DNA of 64,000 nt from Limimaricola sp964022235 (GTDB taxonomy: Bacteria > Pseudomonadota > Alphaproteobacteria > Rhodobacterales > Rhodobacteraceae). The stretch spans positions 1-64,000 of the forward strand of contig NZ_CAXHZL010000007.1 in assembly GCF_964022235.1 (NCBI RefSeq), given 5' to 3'. The first letter of the stretch is position 1, and the number at the start of each line of letters is the position of its first letter. Below, in pieces: positions 28,496 to 37,940 of this stretch. The position numbers and the translations under genes were made by a program. Under the pieces are notes generated by a model. The model saw only the letters and a list, made by a program, of their open reading frames with translations. It did not search any database and was not told the origin of the DNA.

Positions 28496-29209
28496 ATGCC
28501 GGTCGAAATCCTGCCGGGTAGCTATTGTGGCGCGGCGCCTGCGCCCGAGGTGGCGCTGCGAACCTGGAATCTTGACCCCTTGCTACTGGTCAGCCTGCTT
28601 TTCCTGCTGATACTTCTTCGGCGTGACAGGACGGGGCCCGCTGCCGTCGGAGTGCTGGCGTTCGCCTTCATCTCTCCTCTCTGCGCGATCTCGGTCGGCC
28701 TGTTCTCGGCCCGCGTGGTGCATCATGTGCTTCTCGTCGCGGTCGCGGCGCCACTGCTGGCCGCGGCCCTGCCCGCCCGCCGACCTTCGGGCATCGCCCT
28801 GCCCTTCCTCGTCTCGACGGCACTGCTCTGGGCCTGGCATCTCCCGGCCGCCTACGACCTCGCTCTGCGCGACGTGGCAGTCTACTGGATCATGCAGCTG
28901 ACCCTGCTGGGGTCCGCCGTCTGGTTCTGGCGGTCGGTACTGAGCGCGCGCGGCGGCATCGACGCCGTGCTGTGGTCGCTGGCCGGACTGATGCAGATGG
29001 GCGCACTCGGCGCGCTGCTGACCTTCGCGCCCGAGCCGCTCTATGCCACGCATGGGCTGGCGCCGCTGGCCTGGGGCCTCACGCCGCTGGCCGATCAACA
29101 GCTCGGCGGGCTAATTATGTGGGTCCCGGCAATGCTGCCTTATGCCGCGATGATCGCCCTTTCGGCGCGGCGCGGCTGGCGCGCCTCGAACGGTCGGAGC
29201 ACCGCGTGA
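28496..29209 (+). CDS. ctaG: CtaG-type (caa3) cytochrome oxidase assembly membrane protein
   Basis: A 237-residue membrane protein with about six helices of the caa3_CtaG family, which supports assembly of heme-copper oxidases. Family traits are the early W-LDPLLLV segment and conserved histidines such as VVHHVLLV and WAWHLPAAYDLAL. The start at 28496 has AAGGAAG eight bases upstream; an ATG at 28490 is too close to it. It opens an oxidase operon and overlaps the next gene by four bases (GTGA). Confidence 0.82.
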   Translation: MPVEILPGSYCGAAPAPEVALRTWNLDPLLLVSLLFLLILLRRDRTGPAAVGVLAFAFISPLCAISVGLFSARVVHHVLLVAVAAPLLAAALPARRPSGIALPFLVSTALLWAWHLPAAYDLALRDVAVYWIMQLTLLGSAVWFWRSVLSARGGIDAVLWSLAGLMQMGALGALLTFAPEPLYATHGLAPLAWGLTPLADQQLGGLIMWVPAMLPYAAMIALSARRGWRASNGRSTA

Positions 29210-29715
29210 GTTGGCTCTACGGTCTCGTCCCGCACCTCAAGGCGCTGCATGTGGGCATGCTGATCCTGTGGTGCGGCGGCCTCTTCGCTCTGCCTCTGAT
29301 GCTGGCGCGGCACGATCCAGCGATTGGCCAAAGCGACTACGAGCGCATCCGTCGGGCCACACATTACGCCTATACCTTCTTCATCACCCCGGCCGCGGTG
29401 ATCGCCATCGCCTCCGGCACGGGACTGATCTTCCTGCGCGAGGTCTACGTGACATGGATGTTCGCCAAGCTGGTCTTCGTGGCTGCGCTGGTGAGCTTCC
29501 ATGTCTGGGTCGGCTACGTGCTGGTCGCGGTGGCCGAGCGGGCCGGTGCGCACCGCGCGCCGCAACCCCTCCTGCCGCTCCTGCTCCTGCTCCTGCCGGT
29601 TCTTGGCATCCTGACGCTGGTTCTGGCCAAGCCCGAGCTGGGCGAGATCCCGGTGCCGGGCTGGCTCTCCGAGCCGCTCGGGCGTCAGCTGCCTTTCGAC
29701 GTACCCAGACGATAA
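29206..29715 (+). CDS. CopD-family membrane protein
   Basis: A 169-residue protein with four predicted membrane helices, similar to the CopD/HemJ-like integral membrane family: LVPHLKALHVGMLILWCGGLFALP at the start with conserved histidines (KALHVG and ATHYAYTFFITPAAVIAI). It may take part in copper delivery or heme handling for the neighbouring oxidase. The GTG at 29206 overlaps the ctaG stop. Its 3' end overlaps the convergent DUF2231 gene by 31 bases. Confidence 0.75.
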   Translation: MSWLYGLVPHLKALHVGMLILWCGGLFALPLMLARHDPAIGQSDYERIRRATHYAYTFFITPAAVIAIASGTGLIFLREVYVTWMFAKLVFVAALVSFHVWVGYVLVAVAERAGAHRAPQPLLPLLLLLLPVLGILTLVLAKPELGEIPVPGWLSEPLGRQLPFDVPRR

Positions 29716-30200
29716 TCGAAAACGAGCTTGCCGCCATGCCATCCCGTCACCATCACCACGATCACGCTGAAGCCCGAGATCAGGATGCCGTAAGGCAGCA
29801 CCGCCGCCTCGTAACCCTGCAACCGGTAACCCCAGTTCGCGCCGAGGATCGACAGCAGCAGCACCGCGATCACGAAATGCGACCAAGCTGGAGCACGGAT
29901 GCGGATGCCCGGTACCATAAGAAGCTCGGCCGTGCCGGTGGCGCCGGCGGCGAGACCGAACAGAAAGGCCGTGCCCGCTGCCCAGATCGCGGCACGCGCC
30001 CAGAACAGCTCGCCCGACCACCAGTAGAGCACGTCCGCCCCAAAGGTGCAGAAGGTCAGCGCCACCGGGAAGGCCACGCTCATCGCGTGCAGCGGATGCC
30101 CCCAGATGCCGACGATGGATTCGGTCTCGTCGTAGCCGGCAGCCTCCACGATCGGGTCGTGAAGCTCTTCCTTTTTCGTCTGGACCATTTCCTCGGCCAT
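29685..30200 (-). CDS. DUF2231 membrane protein
   Basis: A 171-residue protein with four membrane helices. The motif WGHPLHAMSVAFPVALTFCTFGADVLYWW matches DUF2231, whose members are often near cytochromes and may bind heme through the HPLH histidines. Gene orientation is opposite to the oxidase genes on both sides, overlapping the copD-like 3' end and the likely 5' end of the subunit II gene. Start at 30200 with AGGAGAG upstream. Confidence 0.8.
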   Translation of the reverse strand: MAEEMVQTKKEELHDPIVEAAGYDETESIVGIWGHPLHAMSVAFPVALTFCTFGADVLYWWSGELFWARAAIWAAGTAFLFGLAAGATGTAELLMVPGIRIRAPAWSHFVIAVLLLSILGANWGYRLQGYEAAVLPYGILISGFSVIVVMVTGWHGGKLVFDYRLGTSKGS

Positions 30201-30875
30201 GCCCGGTCTCTCCTGCGCTGGGGTCTCGTCGGCTCAACACCCCTGCTGCTCGCGGGTTGCGAGGAAAGCCTTTCGGCGGTGCATCCGGCCGGCCCGGCGG
30301 CCGCGGTCATCGCTCGGCTGTGGTGGGTGCTTCTGGCCGGCGCGACGGCGATCTTCCTCTTCGTCACGGCGCTGATCGCACTCGCCTGGCGGCGGCCGCC
30401 GGGCGAGGCAGAAGAACGGCGCTTCGTGGTCTGGCTCGGGCTCGCCTTCCCCATGACCGTGTTGGCCGCACTGCTGGCCTACGGCATCGTCGTAGGCGAG
30501 CGGCTGCTGCCGCGCGCAACACCCGATCTGGTGCGCGTTCACGCCGAGGCGCGACAATGGGCCTGGCGCTTCCGGTACGACGACCTGCCGGGGCTCGAGA
30601 CCAACAACGTGCTGCACATCCCGGCCGACCGCCCGGTCGACGTGGCCATCACCACGGCCGACGTGGTGCATGGCTTCTGGGTGCCACGGCTCGCGGGCAA
30701 GCTCGACGCCGTGCCGGGGCATGTCAACGTGCTGCGGATCGAGGCGGATGCGCCCGGCCGCTACAAGGGGCTGGGATCGGAGTTCAATGGGGCTGGCTAC
30801 CGCGGTCACCGCTTCACGGTGATCGCGCACGACGAAACGGGCTGGCAGGCCTTCCTACGAGAGGAAGCACCATGA
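30159..30875 (+). CDS. heme-copper oxidase subunit II lacking CuA (quinol-oxidase-like)
   Basis: A roughly 238-residue lipoprotein-type subunit II. The lipobox LLAGC (C34), two membrane helices (about 43-66 and 82-102) and a cupredoxin domain (VHAEARQWAWRFRYDD; DVVHGFWVP) are visible. The CuA ligand block C-x3-C-x3-H-x2-M is replaced by GLGSEFNGAGYRGHRF: both cysteines, the second histidine and the methionine are lost, as in CyoA of cytochrome bo3. It therefore cannot carry CuA and probably belongs to a quinol oxidase. No ATG fits; the GTG at 30159 gives a signal peptide but no clear ribosome site, so the start is uncertain. Overlaps the next gene by four bases. Confidence 0.82.
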   Translation: MKLFLFRLDHFLGHARSLLRWGLVGSTPLLLAGCEESLSAVHPAGPAAAVIARLWWVLLAGATAIFLFVTALIALAWRRPPGEAEERRFVVWLGLAFPMTVLAALLAYGIVVGERLLPRATPDLVRVHAEARQWAWRFRYDDLPGLETNNVLHIPADRPVDVAITTADVVHGFWVPRLAGKLDAVPGHVNVLRIEADAPGRYKGLGSEFNGAGYRGHRFTVIAHDETGWQAFLREEAP

Positions 30876-33328
30876 ACGCACTCAGGCGCCACCGCGCGCT
30901 GTCGCGGATCTGGGCTTCGGACCCGGGCTGGAAGGGCTGGTTCACCACGGTGAACCACACCGATCTGGGGCGCATGTTCCTCGTCGTGGCGACGGTCTTC
31001 TTCGTCATCGGCGGCATTCTCGCGATGCTGATCCGGGCGCAGCTCGCCAGCCCGCGCTCGGCCTTTCTTGGCCCCGACCACTACAATCAGATCTTTACCA
31101 TGCACGGGACCATCATGATGTTCCTGTTCGCGATCCCCTTCTTCGAGGGACTCGCGGTCTACCTGCTGCCGAAGATGCTGGGCACGCGTGACCTCGCCTT
31201 CCCCCGGCTCACCGCCTACGGCTTCTGGTGCTACGTCTTCGGTGGCGCGATGATGATCTTCGCGCTGCTGGCGGGGATCGCACCGGATAGCGGCTGGTTC
31301 ATGTACCCGCCGCTGTCCTCGACCATCGGCGCGCCGGGGATCAACTCGGACTTCTGGCTGATCGGCATCACCTTCGTCGAGATCTCCGCGATCTCGGCGG
31401 CGGTCGAGATCACGGTGACCGTGCTGCGCTACCGCGCGCCGGGCATGTCGCTGGCGAAGATGCCGATCTTCGCGTGGTACGCGCTGGTCACGGCGGTGAT
31501 GATCCTGACCGGCTTTCCGCCGCTGATCCTCGGCTCGATCCTGCTGGAGCTGGAACGCGCCTTCGGCATGCCCTTCTTCCAGGTGGCGCAAGGGGGCGAC
31601 GCGCTCTTGTGGCAGCACCTATTCTGGCTGTTCGGCCACCCGGAGGTCTACATCATCTTCCTGCCCGCGGCGGGCGCGATCTCGACCATCCTGCCGGTGA
31701 TGGCGCGCACCACGCTCATGGGCTACGGCTGGATCGTCGCAGCGGCGGTGAGCCTCGGCGTGCTGAGCTTCGGGCTCTGGGTGCACCACATGTTCACCAC
31801 GGGCATCCCGCACATGGGGCTCGCCTTTTTCTCGGCCGCCTCGACGCTGGTGGCGGTGCCGACGGCGGTGCAGATCTTCGCTTGGATCGGTACGCTGTGG
31901 AAGGGCCGGCCTGCGATGCACCTGCCGATGCTCTGGCTCCTGGCATTCTTCGCCACCTTCGTGATCGGCGGTCTGACGGGGGTGATGGTGGCGATCGTGC
32001 CCTTCGACTGGCAGGCACACGACACCTACTTCATCGTCGCCCACCTGCACTACGTGCTGGTCGGCGGCTTCGTCTTCCCGATGATCGCCGCGCTCTATTA
32101 CTGGATGCCGCACTTCACCGGCCGCAAGACCTATTTCAAGCTCGGCCACGCCGCCTTCTGGCTGGTCGTGCCGGGGTTCCACGGCACCTTCCTGCTCCTG
32201 CATTGGGCGGGGCTTCTCGGGATGCGGCGGCGGATCGACACCTATGAGAGCGGCCAGGGCTGGGAGACGATCAATATCATCGCCTCGATCAGCGGCTTCG
32301 TCATGGCGATCGGCTTCGCGCTGGTGCTGATCGACGTAGTCGTGAACGCCGTGGTGGCGATCCGCGGCTCGCGCGACCCTTGGGGCGCGGGCACGCTCGA
32401 CTGGGCCATGCCAACGCCGGCGGCGCCCTACAATTTCGCGAGCCTTGCGCATGTCACCTCGCGCGAGCCGCTCTACGAGGACCCCGAACTGCCGGTGCGG
32501 CTGGCGCGCGGTGAGGGATATCTCGGCGACCCGGCCCGCGGCCGGCGCGAAACGCTCTCGGTCGACATCGCCACCGGCGAGCCCCGCTACGTCGTTATCT
32601 TCCCGGGCAACACCGCGCTTCCGATGCTGATGTCGGCGATCACGGGGCTGTTCTTCCTCGGAATGCTACTCAAGGCCTACTGGCTCGTGCCGATCTCCGC
32701 ACTCGGCGTGATCGCCTGCGCACTGGTCTGGGTCCGGGGGCTCGGGCGCCGTGCGCCGGAGGGGAAGCTCACCGTCGGCCGCGGGCTGTCGCTCGAAACC
32801 GCCGCCGAGGCGGCCGACCCGCCAGGCTGGTGGGGCTCGGTCTTCCTGTTGCTGGCCAACGGCACCTTCTTCGGCTCGCTGCTGTTCGGCTATGCCTTCC
32901 TGTTCTCCATTGCCCCGAACTGGCCGCCCCCGGCCTATCTCGAACCAAGCATCCTTCCGCTGGTCCTCGTGCTTGCCGGCGCTGGCCTGACCCTTATCGG
33001 CCCCCGCCTCGACACACTCATGGGGCAAGGAGCAGCGCTCGTCGGCCTCGTCCTGATTGCCAGCGCGGCGCTGCCCGTGCTGTCCGAGAGCCCCGACCCC
33101 ACCCTTCATGCCTATGACGCGACGGTCTGGGTCTTCGTCGGATACGGGCTGCTGCACTGCCTCGTCAGCATATTGATATGGTCGGTCGTGGGGCTGCGCC
33201 GCCTGTCGGGCCATTCGGCGCTCACCACGCTTGGCGCAAGGCGCATCGCCTGCCTGTGGAGCGACTACACCCTTTTGTTCGCCCTGTTGACGACCGCGGC
33301 GATCGGGCTGCCGGGGGTACTGACATGA
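30872..33328 (+). CDS. fused heme-copper oxidase subunits I and III
   Basis: An 818-residue polytopic protein: subunit I (about residues 20-560, twelve helices) fused to a subunit III-like part (about 620-818). Metal ligands are present: H78 for the low-spin heme, H256/Y260 and H305/H306 for CuB, H391 and H393 for the hemes. The E in GHPEVY (258) and the D-channel entry aspartate (GTRDLAFPR, D107) are kept. However, the D-channel asparagine position reads T (T114) and the K-channel lysine position reads H (AMHLPMLW, H350). It reduces O2 at the inner membrane; pumping may be altered. ATG overlaps the preceding stop. Confidence 0.88.
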   Translation: MNALRRHRALSRIWASDPGWKGWFTTVNHTDLGRMFLVVATVFFVIGGILAMLIRAQLASPRSAFLGPDHYNQIFTMHGTIMMFLFAIPFFEGLAVYLLPKMLGTRDLAFPRLTAYGFWCYVFGGAMMIFALLAGIAPDSGWFMYPPLSSTIGAPGINSDFWLIGITFVEISAISAAVEITVTVLRYRAPGMSLAKMPIFAWYALVTAVMILTGFPPLILGSILLELERAFGMPFFQVAQGGDALLWQHLFWLFGHPEVYIIFLPAAGAISTILPVMARTTLMGYGWIVAAAVSLGVLSFGLWVHHMFTTGIPHMGLAFFSAASTLVAVPTAVQIFAWIGTLWKGRPAMHLPMLWLLAFFATFVIGGLTGVMVAIVPFDWQAHDTYFIVAHLHYVLVGGFVFPMIAALYYWMPHFTGRKTYFKLGHAAFWLVVPGFHGTFLLLHWAGLLGMRRRIDTYESGQGWETINIIASISGFVMAIGFALVLIDVVVNAVVAIRGSRDPWGAGTLDWAMPTPAAPYNFASLAHVTSREPLYEDPELPVRLARGEGYLGDPARGRRETLSVDIATGEPRYVVIFPGNTALPMLMSAITGLFFLGMLLKAYWLVPISALGVIACALVWVRGLGRRAPEGKLTVGRGLSLETAAEAADPPGWWGSVFLLLANGTFFGSLLFGYAFLFSIAPNWPPPAYLEPSILPLVLVLAGAGLTLIGPRLDTLMGQGAALVGLVLIASAALPVLSESPDPTLHAYDATVWVFVGYGLLHCLVSILIWSVVGLRRLSGHSALTTLGARRIACLWSDYTLLFALLTTAAIGLPGVLT

Positions 33329-33642
33329 ACGCTATCCTGCGCCTGTCGCTGCCGCTGACGCTCTGGCTTGCCGCCTTCAGCGCGGTCTACGGGCTGCACG
33401 GCCTGCTGTGCTCGAGCCGGTGGGCGGCGATTGCCCCGGAGCTTCCAGGCCGGGCCCTGCTTGTCGGCGCGGCGCTCGTCGCCTTGGCGCTTCAGATTGT
33501 GCTGCTTGCCGTGCTGAGATCGTCACGATGGCCCCACCCCAGTGTCGCCATCCACGGCATCAGCATGGTGCTTGCCACGGCTGCCTTGGTCGGTACGGCG
33601 TGGACGCTCGTGCCGGTACTGGCAACGTCGCCTTGCTTGTAA
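33325..33642 (+). CDS. small membrane protein at the end of the oxidase operon
   Basis: A 105-residue hydrophobic protein with three membrane helices (about 8-24, 40-62 and 76-96). No known motif is seen. The start overlaps the oxidase I/III stop (ATGA), so it is translated with the oxidase and may be a small oxidase subunit analogous to subunit IV. No further gene follows in this direction. Confidence 0.65.
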   Translation: MNAILRLSLPLTLWLAAFSAVYGLHGLLCSSRWAAIAPELPGRALLVGAALVALALQIVLLAVLRSSRWPHPSVAIHGISMVLATAALVGTAWTLVPVLATSPCL

Positions 33643-33875
33643 CGTCGATCCGTCCTGCAACTCCTTCGGCAATGAACGCGCCGTTTGATCAATCTGCTCT
33701 GGAGATGCCTTCGTCTCGCTTGTTGCGAGGTGTCGCATTCGGCCCGAAGCTGCCACTGGTCAGGAAGAGTGGCGCTGCGGCGCATCTCATCCGAAGCGGA
33801 TATTGGCGTGATCATCCGACTTGGACGGCCACCACTGCGCAACACAAGTCAAGTGCTGCGGCGGGCAAGAGAAAA

Positions 33876-34421
33876 TTACGCAGCACTCTTCCAGTTTGTG
33901 GGGGTAACGTAAACGATGCTCTCATCAACACTGACCATCACATCACCGTCCTGAATATTGATCTGGAGCTTCATTGTCCGGCTTGCCAGTTTTGCCAGCG
34001 CGCCTGTGTCAGTCTCGGAAAGATTAATTACCTGAAGATTATCAAAACGGGTGGTGCTGTTTTTGATCTTGTCCCACCACATCTCGGCGGTCCTGCCACC
34101 ATAGGGATAGACAATCACCTTGGCGGCTTTGCTACAGGATTGGCGTATCACCTTCTCGCTGGGGAGCCCCAAGGCTACCCACACATCAAGCTCGCCGCTC
34201 AGGCTTTTCTGCCAGATGTCGGGCTCGTCATCCGTCGAAAGCCCCTTTGTCATTTCCAAATGCTCATGGGCATTCAGCGCAAAAGCGACAATGCGCACCA
34301 TAAGCCGTTCATCCGTCTCCGAGGGGTGCTTGGCAACGGTGAGTTTATGGGTCTCGTAATAGTGACGATCCATGTCGGAGACTGAAAGTTCAACTTTGTG
34401 AATGGTGGCATTCTGCGCCAT
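33876..34421 (-). CDS. yaeQ: YaeQ family protein
   Basis: A 181-residue protein of the YaeQ family (restriction-endonuclease-like fold, function unsettled). It matches the family from the start (MAQNATIHKVELSVSDMDRH, then YETHKLTVAKHPSETDERLMVR) to LQINIQDGDVMVSVDE. Length is normal, so it appears intact. GC is lower than in its neighbours and a loosely structured intergenic region follows on either side, which suggests separate acquisition. The ATG at 34421 is chosen from the family start; the ribosome site is weak. Confidence 0.88.
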   Translation of the reverse strand: MAQNATIHKVELSVSDMDRHYYETHKLTVAKHPSETDERLMVRIVAFALNAHEHLEMTKGLSTDDEPDIWQKSLSGELDVWVALGLPSEKVIRQSCSKAAKVIVYPYGGRTAEMWWDKIKNSTTRFDNLQVINLSETDTGALAKLASRTMKLQINIQDGDVMVSVDESIVYVTPTNWKSAA

Positions 34422-35183
34422 GTTTTGTCCCGAAGCTGCGAAGATTGGGATGCCTACTCCGTCCGCCAACCTTTGGGAAGCAGTCATAAAGGCCGGCCCT
34501 GATGGGAGTCGGAGAGGTGTTGCCGAGCTTCGTTGCACCACGGGGCAGAATGGTTGGTCCATCACAATTGCTCTTGGCTGCATCACACGCTTGCAGCGAA
34601 CGGCAGGAAGCGTCGGCGAAGCGGCCACCGGCAGGGTTCGCAGCGAATATCTGCTCTGCGCCCTCACTCTCAAAGTCCTCGCAGGTGCGGCGGAGATCAT
34701 GCAAGTGCGGCGAAGGTTCGGAAGGTCCGCTAAGCTGCCCTTCTTGGAGGTCGTCGCAGAAGTCCGCTTCGAGCACAGGCTTACTGAGTTCATTGCAATT
34801 GCAACATAAGCTGATCCGCCTTGTCCGGCCTATAGTTGCCGTTGGTGAGGATCCCAGCATGGACCCAAAGAAACTGTGACGAATGCCCCGTACCCGCTGA
34901 GCGTTTTTTTTACTAAAGCTCTGACGAAAGGATCTTGGGGGCCATGCGTTCGGCAGCCCTGCGCGGAAGGGAAGAAAACCACGCACCTGGCAGGTCAACG
35001 TCCCACGCAAACTCGCACCTACATTCTGTTACACCATAGGTGGAGTAGTGCAACATATGGCGACTTCCCTGTCGACTGATGGCTCTACAGCGCTAAGTGA
35101 ACGTCTGATCTTCAAAAGCTTATCGCAATGCGTCGCTGCGGCCCTCTCCAAGCCCATGGCGCGAGCAGCCGGGAGGGCAGGAC
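34422..35183. other. intergenic region, no gene supported
   Basis: 762 bases between yaeQ and the 2Fe-2S subunit gene. Open frames exist on both strands but lack ribosome sites and known motifs, and their codon use differs from true genes nearby. It should contain the yaeQ promoter on the left and the promoter of the molybdoenzyme operon on the right. Confidence 0.5.
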
Positions 35184-35672
35184 TTGATCAGCTTCACTGT
35201 CAACAACAAGGAGGTGGAGGTCGACGTCCCGGACGATACGCCTCTGCTTTGGGTCCTTCGCGACGAGCTGGGCATGACCGGCACCAAATTCGGCTGTGGC
35301 ATCGCGCAATGCGGCGCCTGCACCGTGCATGTCGACGGCCAAGCCCGGCGATCCTGCGTCACCCCGATTGCGACGCTCGACGGGGCATACGTTACCACGA
35401 TCGAGGGCCTTGCCGACTCCGAGGGCCTGGCAGAAGGCGAGCTTCATCCGGTGCAGGCCGCGTGGATCGAGGCGCAGGCACCGCAATGCGGCTATTGCCA
35501 GTCCGGTCAGATCATGCAGGCCGCGGCGCTTCTTCTGGAAAGCCCCGATCCAAGCGACGAGGAAATCACCGCCAGCATGTCGGGCAACCTGTGCCGTTGC
35601 ATGGCCTACATCCGCATCCGCAAGGCGATCAAGATCGCCGCCGCTTCCCAATCCGAGGGGGTCCAGCGATGA
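35184..35672 (+). CDS. iorA: 2Fe-2S subunit of isoquinoline 1-oxidoreductase-type molybdoenzyme
   Basis: A 162-residue electron-transfer subunit of the xanthine oxidase family. The plant-type ferredoxin cluster motif is GTKFGCGIAQCGACTVHVDG with a further cysteine in RRSC, and the second 2Fe-2S site is CGYCQSGQIMQAAALL with GNLCRCMAYIRIRKAI. Two clusters pass electrons from the molybdenum site. A TTG at 35184 is taken as start because GGGAGGG lies upstream at proper distance. It overlaps the large-subunit gene (ATGA). Substrate could be an N-heterocycle or an aldehyde. Confidence 0.88.
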   Translation: MISFTVNNKEVEVDVPDDTPLLWVLRDELGMTGTKFGCGIAQCGACTVHVDGQARRSCVTPIATLDGAYVTTIEGLADSEGLAEGELHPVQAAWIEAQAPQCGYCQSGQIMQAAALLLESPDPSDEEITASMSGNLCRCMAYIRIRKAIKIAAASQSEGVQR

Positions 35673-37939
35673 CCCAGCATCCGAACCTTTCGATCACCCG
35701 GCGTTGGTTTCTCGCTGTGGCTGGCGCCGGGGTCACCACGGGCATGTTGTCGGGCGGTGCTTCGGCGCTCGCCCCCGTGGGTCAGACGCTGGGCGAAGGT
35801 TACCAACCGACTGTGTGGTATGCGATCGCCGGTGACGGCAAGATCACCATACACATCCACATGGCCGAGATGGGCCAGCATGTCGGAACCGCATTATCGC
35901 GTATCATCGCCGAGGAGCTGGAAGCCGACTGGGACGACGTCGAGTTCGTCCACGTCGATACCGATCCAAAGTGGGGTTACATGGTGACCGGCGGCTCTTG
36001 GTCGGTGAACCACAATTTCTTCAACTTCAGCCGCGCCGGTGCCGCCGGACGGATCGCCCTGATCGAGGCTGGAGCGCGCGAGATGGGCGTGCCTGCCGAG
36101 GAATGCACGGCACGCGACAGCATGGTGATCCATGGTGACCAGTCGGTCAGCTATGGCGATCTCGTCTCTCGTGGAGCGGTCGACCGCCAGTTCAGCAAGG
36201 AAGAACTGGAGGAAATTGAGCTCAAGCCCGCAGCCGAGCGGCGCTTGCTCAACCGCGACACCGTGGCGCGGGACGTGCCCGAGAAGGTCAATGGCAGCGC
36301 CGTTTACGGCATCGACCGCAGCATCGAGGGCATGGTCCACGCGCGTCCCGTGATGCCGCCGGTCCGCTTCGGCAGCCGCGTCGCCAATTGGGACGACAGC
36401 GTTTCGAAGGAGGTGCCGGGCTATCTGCAAACCGTCGTCATCGACGACCCGACCGAGACCTGCCAGGGGTGGCTCGTCGTGGTGGCAGAAAGCTGGGCGG
36501 CCGCTTCGAAGGCCGCCGAAGTGCTCGCTGTGACCTGGGAAGGCGGATCGGGCCGTGAAACCAGCGAGGCCGAGCTTCTGGCCGAGGGCGAGCGGCTTGT
36601 TCAGGACGATGACGCCGGCTCGATCTTCATGCGGCACGGCGACCCCTCCGCAGCGTTCGAGGCCACCGACACGCTTCACGAAGGCCTCTACAAGACCCAC
36701 ACCGTGCTGCACATGCAGCTCGAGCCGGGCAACGCGCTGGTCTGGCAGGATGGCGACACCTGGCGGGTTCATGGCGGCAATCAATGGCAATCCCTGACCC
36801 TGCCGCTCGTGGCCAAGGCGCTGGGGATCGGCGAGGCGAACCTCGTGTTCGAGACCTCCTACCTTGGCGGCGGTTTCGGACGCCGCCTCTATTGCGACTT
36901 CTTCGTGCCAGCTGCGCTGACGGCCAAGGCGATAGGCCGGCCGGTCAAGATGATCATGGCGAGGCCCGACGACACGCAGTTCGACTGTCCGCGCTCGCCC
37001 ACGGTGCATCGGGTCAGGTCGTCCACCGACGCCGCCGGCGCCATGCGGCTTTACGACCACGCCTGTGCAGCGGGCTGGTCAACGGCCCCCATCGCTCCAA
37101 ACTTCCTGGCCGAGGGCCTGGACGGCGGAAAGGTCGACCCGTTCTCGATCAGCGGCGCCGATCACTGGTATACGGCGGACGCAATGCGGGTGCGCACGAT
37201 CAAGAACGAGAAGGTGCATGAGACGTTCCTGCCGGGCAACCTGCGATCGGTGGCGCCGGGCTACACGCTCTGGGCCGTGGAAACCCATATCGACGAGGTG
37301 GCACACGCGACCGGCCAGGACCCCGCCGCATTCAGGCGTTCACTGCTCAATGCCGAGGGGCGTAACGCCGGCGAAGCGCCGCATGCGGTCGGCGGTGCCG
37401 CCCGCCTTCGCGAAGTGCTCGACCGCGTGGTCAAGAAATCTGGATGGGCCGAGCGCGGCGACCTGCCTGAGGGCACCGGCATGGGCATCTCGGTGACCGC
37501 CGGACAGGAACGCTCAATGCCCACATGGATCGCCACCGTCGCCAAGGTGCGGGTCGATTCCGAAACCGGAGAGGCGACGGTCGAGAACATCTGGGCGAGC
37601 ATTGACGCAGGCACGCTGGCGCATCCCGACGGGGCGCTGGCGCAGGCCGAGGGCGCGATCCTTTGGGGCGTGTCGATGGCGCTTCACGAAGGCACCGAGA
37701 TCGAGAACGGCCTGCCGCGCGATCTCAACCTCGACACCTACACGCCGCTGCGAATGCACCAGGTGCCGGACCTCGACATCGACTTCGTGACCAACGACCA
37801 CATGCCGGTGGGGCTCGGAGAGCCGGGTGTCATCGGCGTGGCGCCGGCGATCGGCAACGCAATCTTCCACGCGACGGGGGCGCGGCTGCGGACCATCCCG
37901 ATGCGTCCGCAAGACATCCTTGAAGCATTGGAGGCCTGA
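35669..37939 (+). CDS. iorB: molybdopterin subunit of isoquinoline 1-oxidoreductase-type enzyme
   Basis: A 756-residue catalytic subunit of the xanthine dehydrogenase/aldehyde oxidase family. It has a Tat-type leader (TRRWFLAVAGAGVTTGM), unusual for the family at large but typical of IorB, so it is probably periplasmic. Family motifs include MAEMGQHVGTALSRIIAEELE, ETSYLGGGFGRRLY and the catalytic glutamate in VGLGEPGVIGVAPAIGNA. It hydroxylates aldehydes or N-heterocycles using water; isoquinoline is the model substrate. Together with the adjacent cytochrome c it forms a membrane-facing three-component enzyme (IorA-IorB-cytochrome). Confidence 0.9.
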   Translation: MTQHPNLSITRRWFLAVAGAGVTTGMLSGGASALAPVGQTLGEGYQPTVWYAIAGDGKITIHIHMAEMGQHVGTALSRIIAEELEADWDDVEFVHVDTDPKWGYMVTGGSWSVNHNFFNFSRAGAAGRIALIEAGAREMGVPAEECTARDSMVIHGDQSVSYGDLVSRGAVDRQFSKEELEEIELKPAAERRLLNRDTVARDVPEKVNGSAVYGIDRSIEGMVHARPVMPPVRFGSRVANWDDSVSKEVPGYLQTVVIDDPTETCQGWLVVVAESWAAASKAAEVLAVTWEGGSGRETSEAELLAEGERLVQDDDAGSIFMRHGDPSAAFEATDTLHEGLYKTHTVLHMQLEPGNALVWQDGDTWRVHGGNQWQSLTLPLVAKALGIGEANLVFETSYLGGGFGRRLYCDFFVPAALTAKAIGRPVKMIMARPDDTQFDCPRSPTVHRVRSSTDAAGAMRLYDHACAAGWSTAPIAPNFLAEGLDGGKVDPFSISGADHWYTADAMRVRTIKNEKVHETFLPGNLRSVAPGYTLWAVETHIDEVAHATGQDPAAFRRSLLNAEGRNAGEAPHAVGGAARLREVLDRVVKKSGWAERGDLPEGTGMGISVTAGQERSMPTWIATVAKVRVDSETGEATVENIWASIDAGTLAHPDGALAQAEGAILWGVSMALHEGTEIENGLPRDLNLDTYTPLRMHQVPDLDIDFVTNDHMPVGLGEPGVIGVAPAIGNAIFHATGARLRTIPMRPQDILEALEA

Positions 37940-37940
37940 A

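Noticed and set aside
29211..30158. Frame upstream of the oxidase subunit II gene giving a 554-codon protein
   Set aside because: Its first part is out of frame with the CopD-like gene and antisense to DUF2231. Only the part from about 30159 fits subunit II.
34390..35010. 206-codon minus-strand frame upstream of yaeQ
   Set aside because: No motif, no ribosome site, cysteine- and serine-rich translation; likely chance in intergenic DNA.
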